Assembly: GCF_037120725.1 (NCBI RefSeq)
Contig: NZ_JBBAXC010000005.1
Span: 1 to 64,000 of the forward strand
Origin: Bacillus spongiae
GTDB taxonomy: Bacteria; Bacillota; Bacilli; Bacillales; Bacillaceae_K
DNA: 64,000 nt
Direction of reading: 5' to 3'
Part shown: positions 25,246-33,699 of the stretch, one piece after another
Layout: the number at the start of each line of letters is the position of its first letter
Position numbering within the stretch: the stretch's first letter is position 1
The notes under the pieces: model-generated
Told to the model about the DNA's origin: nothing
The model's database searches: none
The model's input: the letters and a program-made list of their open reading frames with translations, nothing else
Translations under genes and position numbers: made by a program

Positions 25246-26277
25246 TTAATCATTTCCGTCTTTTTTCTTTCGAAATTCTTCTCTCCTCCGTTCTACTCCT
25301 CTCCCCCCTATCTCTTTTTTTTCTTTCTGGATTAACGATGTACTGGAAAGGTCAAATTCAAACGGAATCGTTTGACCTTCAGGATACGGTGCAGGAGGAA
25401 TCTCTGCGCCTAAAGGTTCAGTATATAGGGTATCAATTGAATCTCCTTGTGAGTTCGTTTGTTGTCTCAATTTATTTATGGCCACTCTGGCGACCTGCTT
25501 TCCTAAACTCAGTCCCACACTATTATCGATGGGAAAATGAACAAGTGCATACAACCGTGATAAGGCAGCTTCGTCTGCTAATTCATCTAACCGCTCGGAT
25601 TCTGCAGGAAAATAGTATTTTAATATTTCAGCTGCACACCCTGCGATAGCAGCATGGCCAGACGGATACGTAGGATGTCTCGGTGTACATACAATAGTGG
25701 CAAGGTCTCTGTCATATTGGTTCGGCCTTGCTACGGACCAAAGGAATTTGTAATACCACGTCACAACAAATGCATCATTCATAGCCGAATGGGCAGCAGC
25801 TAAAATTCTGGCTGCTCTTGGTGCTGTGACGTGATAAGTATCAATTAGTCGATCAATAATGGGCACCCATTGTTTTGTCGCGACACCAGTACCCCAATAG
25901 CGTGCGATCGTTTTTTTATTAGGGTCTAATTTTTCCTTTGTTTTTAAGACAAGTTCAAGCTGCTTTTCAAAATCAATGTAATTTGGATTAAGAATAGTAA
26001 AATAGGCGGGTTCTCCTTCTGGTTTCGTGAAAAAGAGGCTGCGATGGCGTTTCAAATTATACATCGTCCATGAGCCGGAGTAAGGTTCTTCAGGATTCGT
26101 AGGTGGTTCTTTTTCCCCTGCATAGGGTATTTCATTCCATTTTAAATACTCAGATTTACACACACATGGTGACTTTTTACAATAGCAATCAAAGGAATCC
26201 TTTTTATATTGATCGAATTCAAACTCTCCCGGTTCTACTCCAAAAGCAAAGGTCTTTAACCATTTTTCAAACTCCAA
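25246..26277 (-). CDS. Vanadium-dependent haloperoxidase / PAP2 phosphatase family protein
   Basis: This protein of about 343 residues has the three PAP2/vanadium haloperoxidase motifs. Counted from the GTG at 26286, these are K180-x6-R187-P188 in KFLWSVARP, S209-G-H211 in TYPSGHAA, and R244-x5-H250 in SRLYALVHFPID. It either oxidises halides with bound vanadate or is a phosphatase. The N-terminus carries a tight cysteine cluster (CYCKKSPCVC), which is unusual. The C-terminal 30 residues are very charged. I prefer the TTG at 26277, six bases after AGAGGTG, to the GTG inside that site. No signal peptide is seen, so it is probably cytoplasmic or spore-associated. Confidence 0.85.
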   Translation of the reverse strand: MEFEKWLKTFAFGVEPGEFEFDQYKKDSFDCYCKKSPCVCKSEYLKWNEIPYAGEKEPPTNPEEPYSGSWTMYNLKRHRSLFFTKPEGEPAYFTILNPNYIDFEKQLELVLKTKEKLDPNKKTIARYWGTGVATKQWVPIIDRLIDTYHVTAPRAARILAAAHSAMNDAFVVTWYYKFLWSVARPNQYDRDLATIVCTPRHPTYPSGHAAIAGCAAEILKYYFPAESERLDELADEAALSRLYALVHFPIDNSVGLSLGKQVARVAINKLRQQTNSQGDSIDTLYTEPLGAEIPPAPYPEGQTIPFEFDLSSTSLIQKEKKEIGGRGVERRREEFRKKKDGND

Positions 26278-26286
26278 TGAGAACAC

Positions 26287-26706
26287 CTCTTTTTAAAGGA
26301 TTTTGGAGGCATGTATGATCCTTTCTAACTTCTTCTATTCTTTTCAACACAATAATGATCCGTAACAGCTCCCCTCTCGTATGAATATTCATTTCATGCA
26401 AGTCTTTATGACTTAACTTTTTAAAAATACTTCTGGCTATCTCCCTATTTGAATAACTAATAAGCGACCATTCTTTTATACCATTTTAACTCGAAGGAAA
26501 ATGGAATTTGATTTCATAAGAAGCGGTTTAAATCCTCAACTTTAAGCTTAGAAAGTGAAACACCAAAAGATTTCGGTTTCGTAAACCAGTTAAAGAATAG
26601 AGGAATGAGAAATAAAGTTGATTAATAGAATAATTGGAATATAATACTACTTGAAAGTGGCTATATAAAGTATAATTGGAGAAATACAAACAGAAGGAGA
26701 ACAAAA
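26287..26706. other. Intergenic region, promoter of the RNA repair genes
   Basis: No gene is supported. The right end holds an AT-rich promoter region and the GAAGGAGAA ribosome binding site of the RNA ligase gene. I cannot point to a particular promoter with confidence. Confidence 0.45.
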
Positions 26707-27777
26707 ATGCTGACGAAAGACAACTATATGATTGAAGTAGAAAAGAAGTTTATTACGAGAAGAAATCATCCATCGTTTTCTAATTTAGTCATTCTTAATT
26801 ATACAGATAAGGCAACCTATGAAAAAAGATGGAATGATATGACCCTTAATTGTAGAGGATTAATTATTGATGAAATCACTGGAGAAATTGTTGCAAGACC
26901 CTTTCCTAAATTCTTTAACTTCGGAGAATTTCCTGAGTATGAAATAGATATCCCTTTTGAAGAAACGCCAGAATTTACTATAAAGCTAGATGGGTCATTA
27001 GGTATAAGCTATAAGGTAAATGGTAAAATCTATTGGGCGACTAGAGGTTCATTTGAATCCGATCAGGCAAAAGCGGCTCAAACGATATGGAATAATAAAT
27101 ATTCTCATGTTAACATTCCAAATGAAATCACTCTCTTAGTTGAAATCATCGACCCTGTAACAAAAGTCGTCGTAGACTATAGTGGTCTTTCTGATTTAAT
27201 TATCATCGGTGCTGTCAATCGATTTACTGGGGAGGATTACAGTTATAGTGAATTAGTACAATTAAGCCATTCACTTGGCATGAATGTAACGGAACAAAAA
27301 CTATTAACTATTGAGGAAGCAGTAAATCTCAAACAAACGATTGATTTTAATCAAGAAGGTTGGGTGCTTAGGTGGTCGAATGGGAAACGAATTAAAATTA
27401 AAGGCGATCAGTACATGGAAATTCATAAAATAGCCTATGGACTTTCTGATAAACTCAAAACAGAATATTGGAAAGATGGGAAAATGAACGAATTAATAGT
27501 AAAAATGCCAGAAGAATTTAGAACAGAGATTGAACAATTTAATGAGGATTTAAATAAACAATTAAATAACTTAAACTATTTAGTTGAAGAATATTTAACT
27601 ACTTCCAAGAATAATAGCCAAGATAGAAAATCCTTTGCTATTCATCTAACTAAAAACGCCCCAAAAGAATACTTTTCATTAGTATTTAAAGGCTATGACA
27701 ATAAACTCTCACTAGATGACATAAGAGAGCATATTTATAGAAATTACAGAGATTACGTTTTTAATGGAGTGAAATAA
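26707..27777 (+). CDS. RNA ligase, T4 Rnl1-like
   Basis: This 356-residue ATP-dependent RNA ligase contains the nucleotidyltransferase motifs in order. Motif I is K93-LDGS with the lysine that takes AMP, motif III/IIIa includes LLVEIIDP with E146, motif IV is E217-GWVLRW, and motif V is RIKIKGDQY with lysines 230 and 232. Residues 40-70 (MTLNCRGLIIDEITGEIVAR) match the N-terminal region of Rnl1-like ligases. The C-terminal 120 residues are helical and probably bind a specific RNA. It should seal 3'-OH and 5'-phosphate RNA ends. The stop overlaps the start of the kinase/HD gene by one base (TAATG), which makes the two a single repair cassette. Confidence 0.92.
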   Translation: MLTKDNYMIEVEKKFITRRNHPSFSNLVILNYTDKATYEKRWNDMTLNCRGLIIDEITGEIVARPFPKFFNFGEFPEYEIDIPFEETPEFTIKLDGSLGISYKVNGKIYWATRGSFESDQAKAAQTIWNNKYSHVNIPNEITLLVEIIDPVTKVVVDYSGLSDLIIIGAVNRFTGEDYSYSELVQLSHSLGMNVTEQKLLTIEEAVNLKQTIDFNQEGWVLRWSNGKRIKIKGDQYMEIHKIAYGLSDKLKTEYWKDGKMNELIVKMPEEFRTEIEQFNEDLNKQLNNLNYLVEEYLTTSKNNSQDRKSFAIHLTKNAPKEYFSLVFKGYDNKLSLDDIREHIYRNYRDYVFNGVK

Positions 27778-28760
27778 TGTCAACTTTTATTATGCTTATG
27801 GGCTTACCGGCAGGTGGAAAAAGTACATTTGCACATCAACTATCTAACATACATGATGCAGTTATTTTATCGTCGGATGATATGAGGAAAGAACTACTTG
27901 GGGATGCTAAAATTCAAGCAGATCATCAAATGATTTTTTCTGAATTAAATAGAAGAGCAAATGATTACCTTAGTCAGGGTAAAACCGTTATTTATGATTC
28001 TACAAATTTAAATAGAAAACGAAGAAAACATCTGATTAATCATGTGATAAATGCAAATAACAAAGTTTGTTACTATATTAACAGCCAACTAGAGACTTGT
28101 ATTCGACGAGATGCAAAAAGAAGTAGAACGGTAGGAAATGAAGTAATTAAAAGAATGTATAAAAATTTACATATACCTGTAGTAAATGAAGGCTGGGATG
28201 ATGTTCGATTTGTTTATGAAAGTAATGATACTAGTATAGATGATCAAAAAACGAGAATTAAGCAATGCTTATTTGATGGGCCTAACCATGATGACTTAAT
28301 GGAAGCACTTATGAAGCTTATTCCTGAGTTTAAGGTAATATATAATCTCTCACAAGATTCAAGCTATCACTCGTTCTCTGTTAGTCGACATACGTACTAT
28401 GCCTATAAACATGTACTTGATCACTATACAGGGGTAAACAAATTAGAAATGTTATGGGCTAGTTTATTTCATGATTTAGGAAAGGGATTTTGTAAGTCAT
28501 TTAGGAACTATAAAGGGGAAGAAACAAGATATGCAAATTTTATCGGTCATGAATTCGTTTCCTCCCAATTGGCAGCCCATTACTTGAATTCTTTGGGCTA
28601 TAGCCAACAGTTTATTTTCAGCGTAGTAACGTTAGTCCAATTTCATATGGTTCCCTTAAATGCAAGTGAGAAGAAAATGAAGGAAACTGAAAAATTAATT
28701 GGAAGTGAATTATACGATGATTTATTGTTTCTTCATGAAGCAGATACATTGGCTAAATAA
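27777..28760 (+). CDS. Polynucleotide 5'-kinase with C-terminal HD phosphohydrolase domain
   Basis: Residues 1-150 are a T4 Pnk-like kinase: Walker A GLPAGGKST (9-17), the SSDDMRKEL segment (D35, R37) that binds the 5'-OH end, YDSTNLNRKRRK, and the arginine lid IRRDAKRSR. Residues 185-327 are an HD domain with H205, H232-D233 in FHDLGKG, H258, H290 and a final D323 in HEADTLAK. Such a protein can phosphorylate 5'-OH ends and remove 2',3'-cyclic or 3'-phosphate groups, preparing ends for the ligase encoded one base upstream. The order kinase-HD is the reverse of the HD-Pnk described from Runella. Both halves look complete. Confidence 0.9.
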   Translation: MSTFIMLMGLPAGGKSTFAHQLSNIHDAVILSSDDMRKELLGDAKIQADHQMIFSELNRRANDYLSQGKTVIYDSTNLNRKRRKHLINHVINANNKVCYYINSQLETCIRRDAKRSRTVGNEVIKRMYKNLHIPVVNEGWDDVRFVYESNDTSIDDQKTRIKQCLFDGPNHDDLMEALMKLIPEFKVIYNLSQDSSYHSFSVSRHTYYAYKHVLDHYTGVNKLEMLWASLFHDLGKGFCKSFRNYKGEETRYANFIGHEFVSSQLAAHYLNSLGYSQQFIFSVVTLVQFHMVPLNASEKKMKETEKLIGSELYDDLLFLHEADTLAK

Positions 28761-28820
28761 CATGAAGTGAGCTATACGATAAATCTCGAGTAATCATATG
28801 TTTTGGAACGAAGGATTACC

Positions 28821-28870
28821 AAAAAAAAGCCCATGAATACGCTAAAATCAATATTCTCGGGCTTTTTTTT
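28821..28870 (+). terminator. Terminator of the RNA repair operon
   Basis: AAAAAAAAGCCC and GGGCTTTTTTTT form a 12-bp stem, with an inner GAATA/TATTC helix. The rest of 28871-29229 contains no gene I can support, and a weaker hairpin lies at about 29110-29146. Confidence 0.85.
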
Positions 28871-29229
28871 ATGTAAAGTTTTCAGAAATTGTTCTACACC
28901 TAGAGTGCCTCGTTATCAATCCGTTGTTTTATTAATAAGTAAAGTAACAGCTTCTCTATTGTCTTGTAAACCATTTATTGTCAAAATGATTGTTGTAAGT
29001 AAATGTTCTACTAAGAGAATAGCTGGTGAAGTGCATAACGCTTACTGTTGGTTTGGAATAAAGTTTGAAAAAAATTTCTAAAAAAGCTTAATATTGGACT
29101 AATCAAAAGAATCCATTTCGAAAAAAATCATCAAAATGGATGCTTCTCCTGAAAAATAAATGTTTCTTTTTATCATAAGTTTGAACATTATCTACTTTTG
29201 TTTATTCCACAATCGCGCTCATATTTTGC

Positions 29230-29475
29230 TCAATATGATGGTGTATATATTCTGTCCGTATCGGTATCAATTACAAAATCGACCCGAATATCGTTTTCAA
29301 AAGGGATATTGTCAAATTTATTTATTCTACAAAAGATACTTAGTAGATCACAATCATCAACAGCCATTTTTTTTGCGAATAAATACATCTGCTTTAACTC
29401 TTGTTTTGAACATTTTTTTCCTGTCATTAGCAATTGATGATAAAATCCATCAATTTCAACTATCATTGTATTCAC
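29230..29475 (-). CDS. Hypothetical protein, possibly a truncated immunity-like gene
   Basis: This 81-residue acidic protein contains LYF-like helices (KQELKQMYLFAKKMAVDDCD) and ends in a beta-rich RVDFVIDTDTDRIYTPSY. The only start is GTG at 29475, which has no ribosome binding site, and an in-frame stop lies 12 bases further upstream. It may be the C-terminal part of a longer gene. It lies in a row with two other small genes of similar character on the same strand. Function unknown; immunity to a toxin is a guess from context. Confidence 0.4.
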   Translation of the reverse strand: MNTMIVEIDGFYHQLLMTGKKCSKQELKQMYLFAKKMAVDDCDLLSIFCRINKFDNIPFENDIRVDFVIDTDTDRIYTPSY

Positions 29476-29551
29476 GATTAGTTGCTAGTCAATCTATATA
29501 GCACTAGATTTACAAACTATTTCATGTAATAGAGTGTTAATTGAACAATAC

Positions 29552-29905
29552 CTATCTAAAATTATCTATATCAAAATGGAACCACTCTAACCCAATTATA
29601 GATCGTCTTGAACAATACCCACTGAACTCCACTTTTCCATTTTCATATAAAAGCGGACCAACAACATTAATATCATTACCTAGTTGATTAACCAACATAA
29701 GAATAGAAAATATAGCTTTTTCAGGATCCTCTACTTGAAATAATGATTTACATTCAACTTCAAATAGTCTCTTATCTTTCCAATAGTGTTTAAGTGAATT
29801 AACTTTTAGTTCACCAACGACTTGCTCAATTCTTTTTATTACAGTTTGAGCTTTTTCTTTTGTTTTTGCATTTATATAAAAACGCCAGCTTACTTTCTCG
29901 AACAT
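29552..29905 (-). CDS. Hypothetical small cytoplasmic protein, immunity-like
   Basis: This 117-residue protein has an alpha/beta ferredoxin-like pattern: a strand (VSWRFYINAKT), a helix (KEKAQTVIKRIEQVVGELKV), strands around KRLFEVECKSLFQVE, a second helix, then VVGPLLYENGKVEFSGYC. AAAGGGGAACGG precedes the ATG. I do not recognise the family. The size, acidity and position next to other orphan small genes fit immunity proteins of contact-dependent or LXG toxins, but no toxin gene is in the window. Confidence 0.6.
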   Translation of the reverse strand: MFEKVSWRFYINAKTKEKAQTVIKRIEQVVGELKVNSLKHYWKDKRLFEVECKSLFQVEDPEKAIFSILMLVNQLGNDINVVGPLLYENGKVEFSGYCSRRSIIGLEWFHFDIDNFR

Positions 29906-29966
29906 ATCCGTTCCCCTTTAACCGTTGATTGCATATATGCCTCCGTTAATTAAATCTTCTAAAAGA

Positions 29967-30497
29967 TCATTCCCTATTTTTACTGTTAGTAAGAATGTAT
30001 TCACGAAAATATTGGTGAAATGGTTTATATATTTCTTCTGCCATTTTAATTTCTAGTTCAAAAGTTTCTGTTACAATTTCGACCTGTAATTTCTCTCTTT
30101 CTATTGAAAACCCACTATCCTCTAGTTCTGTAACCATTTCATAAAACCACCTACAATCACATTTTACAGCTTGGTATCCATCAGCATAATCTCCTGAAGC
30201 CCATAAAAATGATGCCCAAGAAACTTCTCTTCTTCTGTATCTTAAGTATAAGCAAGCAATATAAAAATCATAAAGATCTGGCATTTCCTCAAATGGTTCA
30301 GAATACACATATTCGTTAATCACCTTTGTAGCCTCTGGAATATATTTAATTGTCGCAAGGTCAATTATCCAATAGGGAGGGTTATCCATGTTCCCAATTA
30401 TTTCATCACAAAACTTATAATAATGTTTGTAATAAATTTACTGTGAATCCACCATAATCCCTAATTTCATTGCAAACTGTTTATTTAATTCAATCAC
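29967..30497 (-). pseudogene. Immunity-like hypothetical protein, nonsense codon at about residue 20
   Basis: The original gene starts with GTG at 30497 after AGGAGGGG and encodes about 176 residues. It is the paralogue of the IS-truncated gene at 408-686. Where that copy has CGG TTA, this one has CAG TAA, so translation stops at 30438. A frame restarting at ATG 30389 gives 140 residues (PPYWIIDLATIKYIPEATKV, later REVSWASFLWASGDYADGYQ and a helical tail). I see no Shine-Dalgarno site at that ATG, so expression is doubtful. Between them the two copies show what the full protein looked like. Function unknown. Confidence 0.75.
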
Positions 30498-30892
30498 CTT
30501 ACCCCTCCTCTTAATCAAATTATTAAGCTAATCTACTCATTAGTTTAAGGAAATCTATTCAAAACCTCTACCTAATTTTAGCATATCGCCTTACTTCGTT
30601 ATTCAACAATCTGGACCCTTTCTTGAATCACTATATTGTCGTTGTTTTCTATCTCTAATTACAAAAACCCCTTTGGACATATTTCCAAAGGGGAAAACAT
30701 CTTATTTTTTATACGAAACGCAACTTTATTTCAAATCTACATGTTCATCACTTCGAATTAAGTAGATACAATTTAATTCCTAGCATTAACAAGTAGGACT
30801 AGTTGTTACAAAAAGGGACTCTATGCTATTTCCCTTCTAACGCATAGTAAAAGGTTAGGGTCCGCATTTACATCGATTCATATACTTGGTGA
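30498..30892. other. Intergenic region with a terminator
   Basis: The left part is the promoter region duplicated at about 690-850 (shared stretch AGCATATCGCCTTA). The terminator at 30668-30693 follows. Nothing else is recognised. Confidence 0.55.
30668..30693 (-). terminator. Terminator of the DinB-like gene 30893-31357
   Basis: CCCCTTTGG and CCAAAGGGG form a 9-bp stem, and TTTTTG follows leftward. It has the same stem as 23369-23396. Confidence 0.65.
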
Positions 30893-31357
30893 TTAAGAAA
30901 CACCCTTTTCCTCGTCCCATGACCCTTGTAGTTTTCGTATATAAACAATCTGTCCAGTATGATGGATTGTATGGTTCGCCATATGCATAATATCTTCACA
31001 ATAAGCTTCAAGTTGATCTTCATCCGATTGTTCCACAACCGTTATCCATTCAGACATCACTGCATGTATTCTTGAAACCAATACCTCCCAGCTTATGTCT
31101 TCAAAGATGCTGAATGTTTCGTCATTATTTTGTAAGCTCTCCGGAAGTTCCATGCCTTTTATGTGATGTAAATATCGTTCATTATAATAGAGAAGATGTG
31201 TGACGATTTCAAAGATAGAATTCGGCATCTCATCCCGTTTCCATAACGCTTCCTCTTCAGTGATGTCAGCAATGCTTGTATCCAAAGAAACAAACCAAGT
31301 AGGTTGATGGTAGCAAGCCTTTATTTGGGCTAGTAGAATTTCTTTCGTCAACTTCAT
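30893..31357 (-). CDS. DinB-like superfamily protein
   Basis: This 154-residue four-helix bundle has the metal-binding histidines in IFEIVTHLLYYNERYLHHIK and in MANHTIHHTGQIVYIRKLQG, as in DinB/YfiT proteins. The reaction is unknown. The start at 31357 (MKLTKEILLAQIKACYHQ) follows TGGAGGGAATAG. A GTG-initiated extension of five residues is less likely. It is transcribed alone, or with the operon on its right if the terminator at 31476 leaks. Confidence 0.82.
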   Translation of the reverse strand: MKLTKEILLAQIKACYHQPTWFVSLDTSIADITEEEALWKRDEMPNSIFEIVTHLLYYNERYLHHIKGMELPESLQNNDETFSIFEDISWEVLVSRIHAVMSEWITVVEQSDEDQLEAYCEDIMHMANHTIHHTGQIVYIRKLQGSWDEEKGVS

Positions 31358-31475
31358 ATCTATTCCCTCCATAAATCGTTTTACCTATTTATTTCGTTAC
31401 CACCTAAAGAATCTCCTTTATCCCCTACTATTAAGCTCTCTTGATCAATTTGATGATCCAATAATAAAAAAATCC

Positions 31476-31514
31476 CCTTCAGCTACCCTTCATATATAGA
31501 AGGGTAGCTGAAGG
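31476..31514 (-). terminator. Strong terminator of the 31533-35827 operon
   Basis: CCTTCAGCTACCCTTC and GAAGGGTAGCTGAAGG form a perfect 16-bp stem with a 7-base loop, followed leftward by GGATTTTTTT. Confidence 0.92.
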
Positions 31515-31532
31515 AAATGAATTAAAATTGCC

Positions 31533-33656
31533 TTATTTTATTATCGGTAGTTTAATATGGCTAGGATATTCTTTACTATGGTATACCTTTTGATTTGCCT
31601 TGATCGGTTCCTTATCCTCATATGGGTTTAATCCTGTATTCGTATTAGGAAAAGCAATGTACTTACTAGAAGAAGTAATAGAAAATCTCATCTTATGCCC
31701 TTTCTTAAACGTATGGGCCACATTTTGCATAAAGATATCATATTTCTCTACTTTTCCTGGTGTTAACAGCTCTGGTTGATCAAAGCCTTTCCGATATTTT
31801 GCTCTCATGATGTAATTCGAAATACGAATGGAATTTCCCTTCTCATCCACATCGCTTAATGTGACAACCCAATCGGTATCCTTTCCAGTACTAGAAGCGT
31901 AGATTTCGACCGACAGCTCACCTGCCACCACGATATCTTCCTGTAACGCTTCACTTGTATAAACAAGAAGGTCATGTCTTCGTTCAATTTTATTTAAATT
32001 TTCTGGTTCACGATAGCCACTGTATTCAAAAGGCTGTTCAGGGTCATAAACATATTGATCCTCGGTGGACAATTGACTGTCTATATTAGGGAGTAACACC
32101 CCATCCCCGAGACTTGAATTTGCTCCTCCGTTACTTCCTAAATAATAGGACGTTACAGACGCTTCTTCTGGCGTCCAGTCATCTGATGTTTTCCATTCAT
32201 TGTCACCGACAACATAATAAGTCGCTCGTGGTTCTTGGTCGATCCCATTTTCGATTCCTTTCAAAAAGCGGTCAAACCATTTAAGAACATTAATATCATA
32301 ATTGTAAACGACCGCATCATTACTGAATGAGACTCCTTGGTAATCTCTTGCTCGGTTAGGGTTATGCTCCCACGGACCTAACCAAATTTTACGATTCGCC
32401 ACATTATGTTCAGACAGCATTCGCCACGTCTCCGAGATGCCTGGACTATCGCCATCGTACCAGCCTGAAATGACAAACATAGGCACATCCACTTGATGTC
32501 CTCTTTCAGTGAAGGTACAGTTCCGCCAAAAATCATCGTATTCTGGGTGCTGACTCCAAATATCCCAAGGGCTTGAATTTTTGCCGATTATTTTTTGTGG
32601 AATATCCGTAATAGGTCTTGCATCCACCGCTTCCTCTACACTTACCGAATCGCCAGCAAAAATGCTAAAATCCGTTCTTGTTCCTACTGATTGGGCAAGC
32701 GTCCAGCTTAATAATGGCCATGAACAAACCGTTCCACCTCTACGAACGGTATCAATAAACGGCGAACCAACATTTACTTCATCCACAACCGCTTTTAAAT
32801 TTGGATGCCCACTCGTAGCTGCTGACACAACGACATATCCTAAATATGAGGCACCCCACATACCAACATTCCCATCGGACCACCCTTGCTCAATAATCCA
32901 GTCAATCGTATCGCTTCCATCTTCACGTTCATAATAAAACGGAACCAATTCCCCTTCTGAATCTGCACGTCCACGCACATCTTGATTCACTACTGCATAG
33001 CCTTTATGAACCCAGTGAAGCAGAGACTCCTTCTTCATATGACGGTCATAACAAGTTCTTATAAGGATGGTGGGAACTTGTTCACCATGATTGATTCCTT
33101 CAGGTAAGTATACATCTGTCGCCAATTTTACTCCATCTCGCATTGGAACTAAAAAAGTGCCGAGGTCATTGACTCCATATAATGGCTTTGATAATAAAGG
33201 ATCATCGTACCCAACGAGAGGTGTACATTTTTCATACCCTGCTTTTACTAAAATCTCCATTCCATTTCGGTTCGGACAGACAAACCCAATCACGTTTCCT
33301 TCTACAGTGACAATATCAACCGCTGTATCGTTCCTCATCGCCCATACTTGGGCAACGACTTCCTGATCTGAAACGACGGCAGAATACTGGATATGCTTTT
33401 TATAATGATCCCCATTTCCAAGCGTTATTTCACGACCTTCCCAATTCGCATCCGTATAATGAGCGATCGTATCATGGATTTTTTGAAAAGGGATACTTGC
33501 TTGATAACCGGACGGCATCACATTTTCCTGCATTTGTGTCCGCCTACGCTTGTCAACTTTTGCATGCATTATTTGCTTTTCCTGAAACTGAATTTTTCCT
33601 TCGTAAACCCCTGCACGATAATAATGAAAGATTGTTGAATGTAAATATGTACTCAC
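31533..33656 (-). CDS. CocE/NonD family hydrolase (X-Pro dipeptidyl-peptidase S15 type)
   Basis: This 707-residue alpha/beta hydrolase has its catalytic core beginning at residue 170 with VPMRDGVKLATDVYLP. The nucleophile is S270 in WGASYLGY, the acid is probably in VSGWYDGDSPG, and the histidine is in LGPWEHN. A C-terminal jelly-roll domain (ELSVEIYASSTGKDTDWVVT) is typical. Residues 1-160 form an additional N-terminal region not usual in CocE. The family cleaves esters or X-Pro peptides. It is the third gene of an operon with an amino acid dehydrogenase-like protein and a dipeptidase, which favours a peptide- or amide-type substrate. The start is GTG at 33656. Confidence 0.88.
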   Translation of the reverse strand: MSTYLHSTIFHYYRAGVYEGKIQFQEKQIMHAKVDKRRRTQMQENVMPSGYQASIPFQKIHDTIAHYTDANWEGREITLGNGDHYKKHIQYSAVVSDQEVVAQVWAMRNDTAVDIVTVEGNVIGFVCPNRNGMEILVKAGYEKCTPLVGYDDPLLSKPLYGVNDLGTFLVPMRDGVKLATDVYLPEGINHGEQVPTILIRTCYDRHMKKESLLHWVHKGYAVVNQDVRGRADSEGELVPFYYEREDGSDTIDWIIEQGWSDGNVGMWGASYLGYVVVSAATSGHPNLKAVVDEVNVGSPFIDTVRRGGTVCSWPLLSWTLAQSVGTRTDFSIFAGDSVSVEEAVDARPITDIPQKIIGKNSSPWDIWSQHPEYDDFWRNCTFTERGHQVDVPMFVISGWYDGDSPGISETWRMLSEHNVANRKIWLGPWEHNPNRARDYQGVSFSNDAVVYNYDINVLKWFDRFLKGIENGIDQEPRATYYVVGDNEWKTSDDWTPEEASVTSYYLGSNGGANSSLGDGVLLPNIDSQLSTEDQYVYDPEQPFEYSGYREPENLNKIERRHDLLVYTSEALQEDIVVAGELSVEIYASSTGKDTDWVVTLSDVDEKGNSIRISNYIMRAKYRKGFDQPELLTPGKVEKYDIFMQNVAHTFKKGHKMRFSITSSSKYIAFPNTNTGLNPYEDKEPIKANQKVYHSKEYPSHIKLPIIK

Positions 33657-33699
33657 CTTGATCGTTCTCCTCTTCTACTATTTAGTTGATCAACAAATG

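Noticed and set aside
28803-29081. 92-codon rightward frame after the RNA repair operon
   Set aside because: It runs through the operon's terminator hairpin, has no ribosome binding site and has no protein-like pattern.
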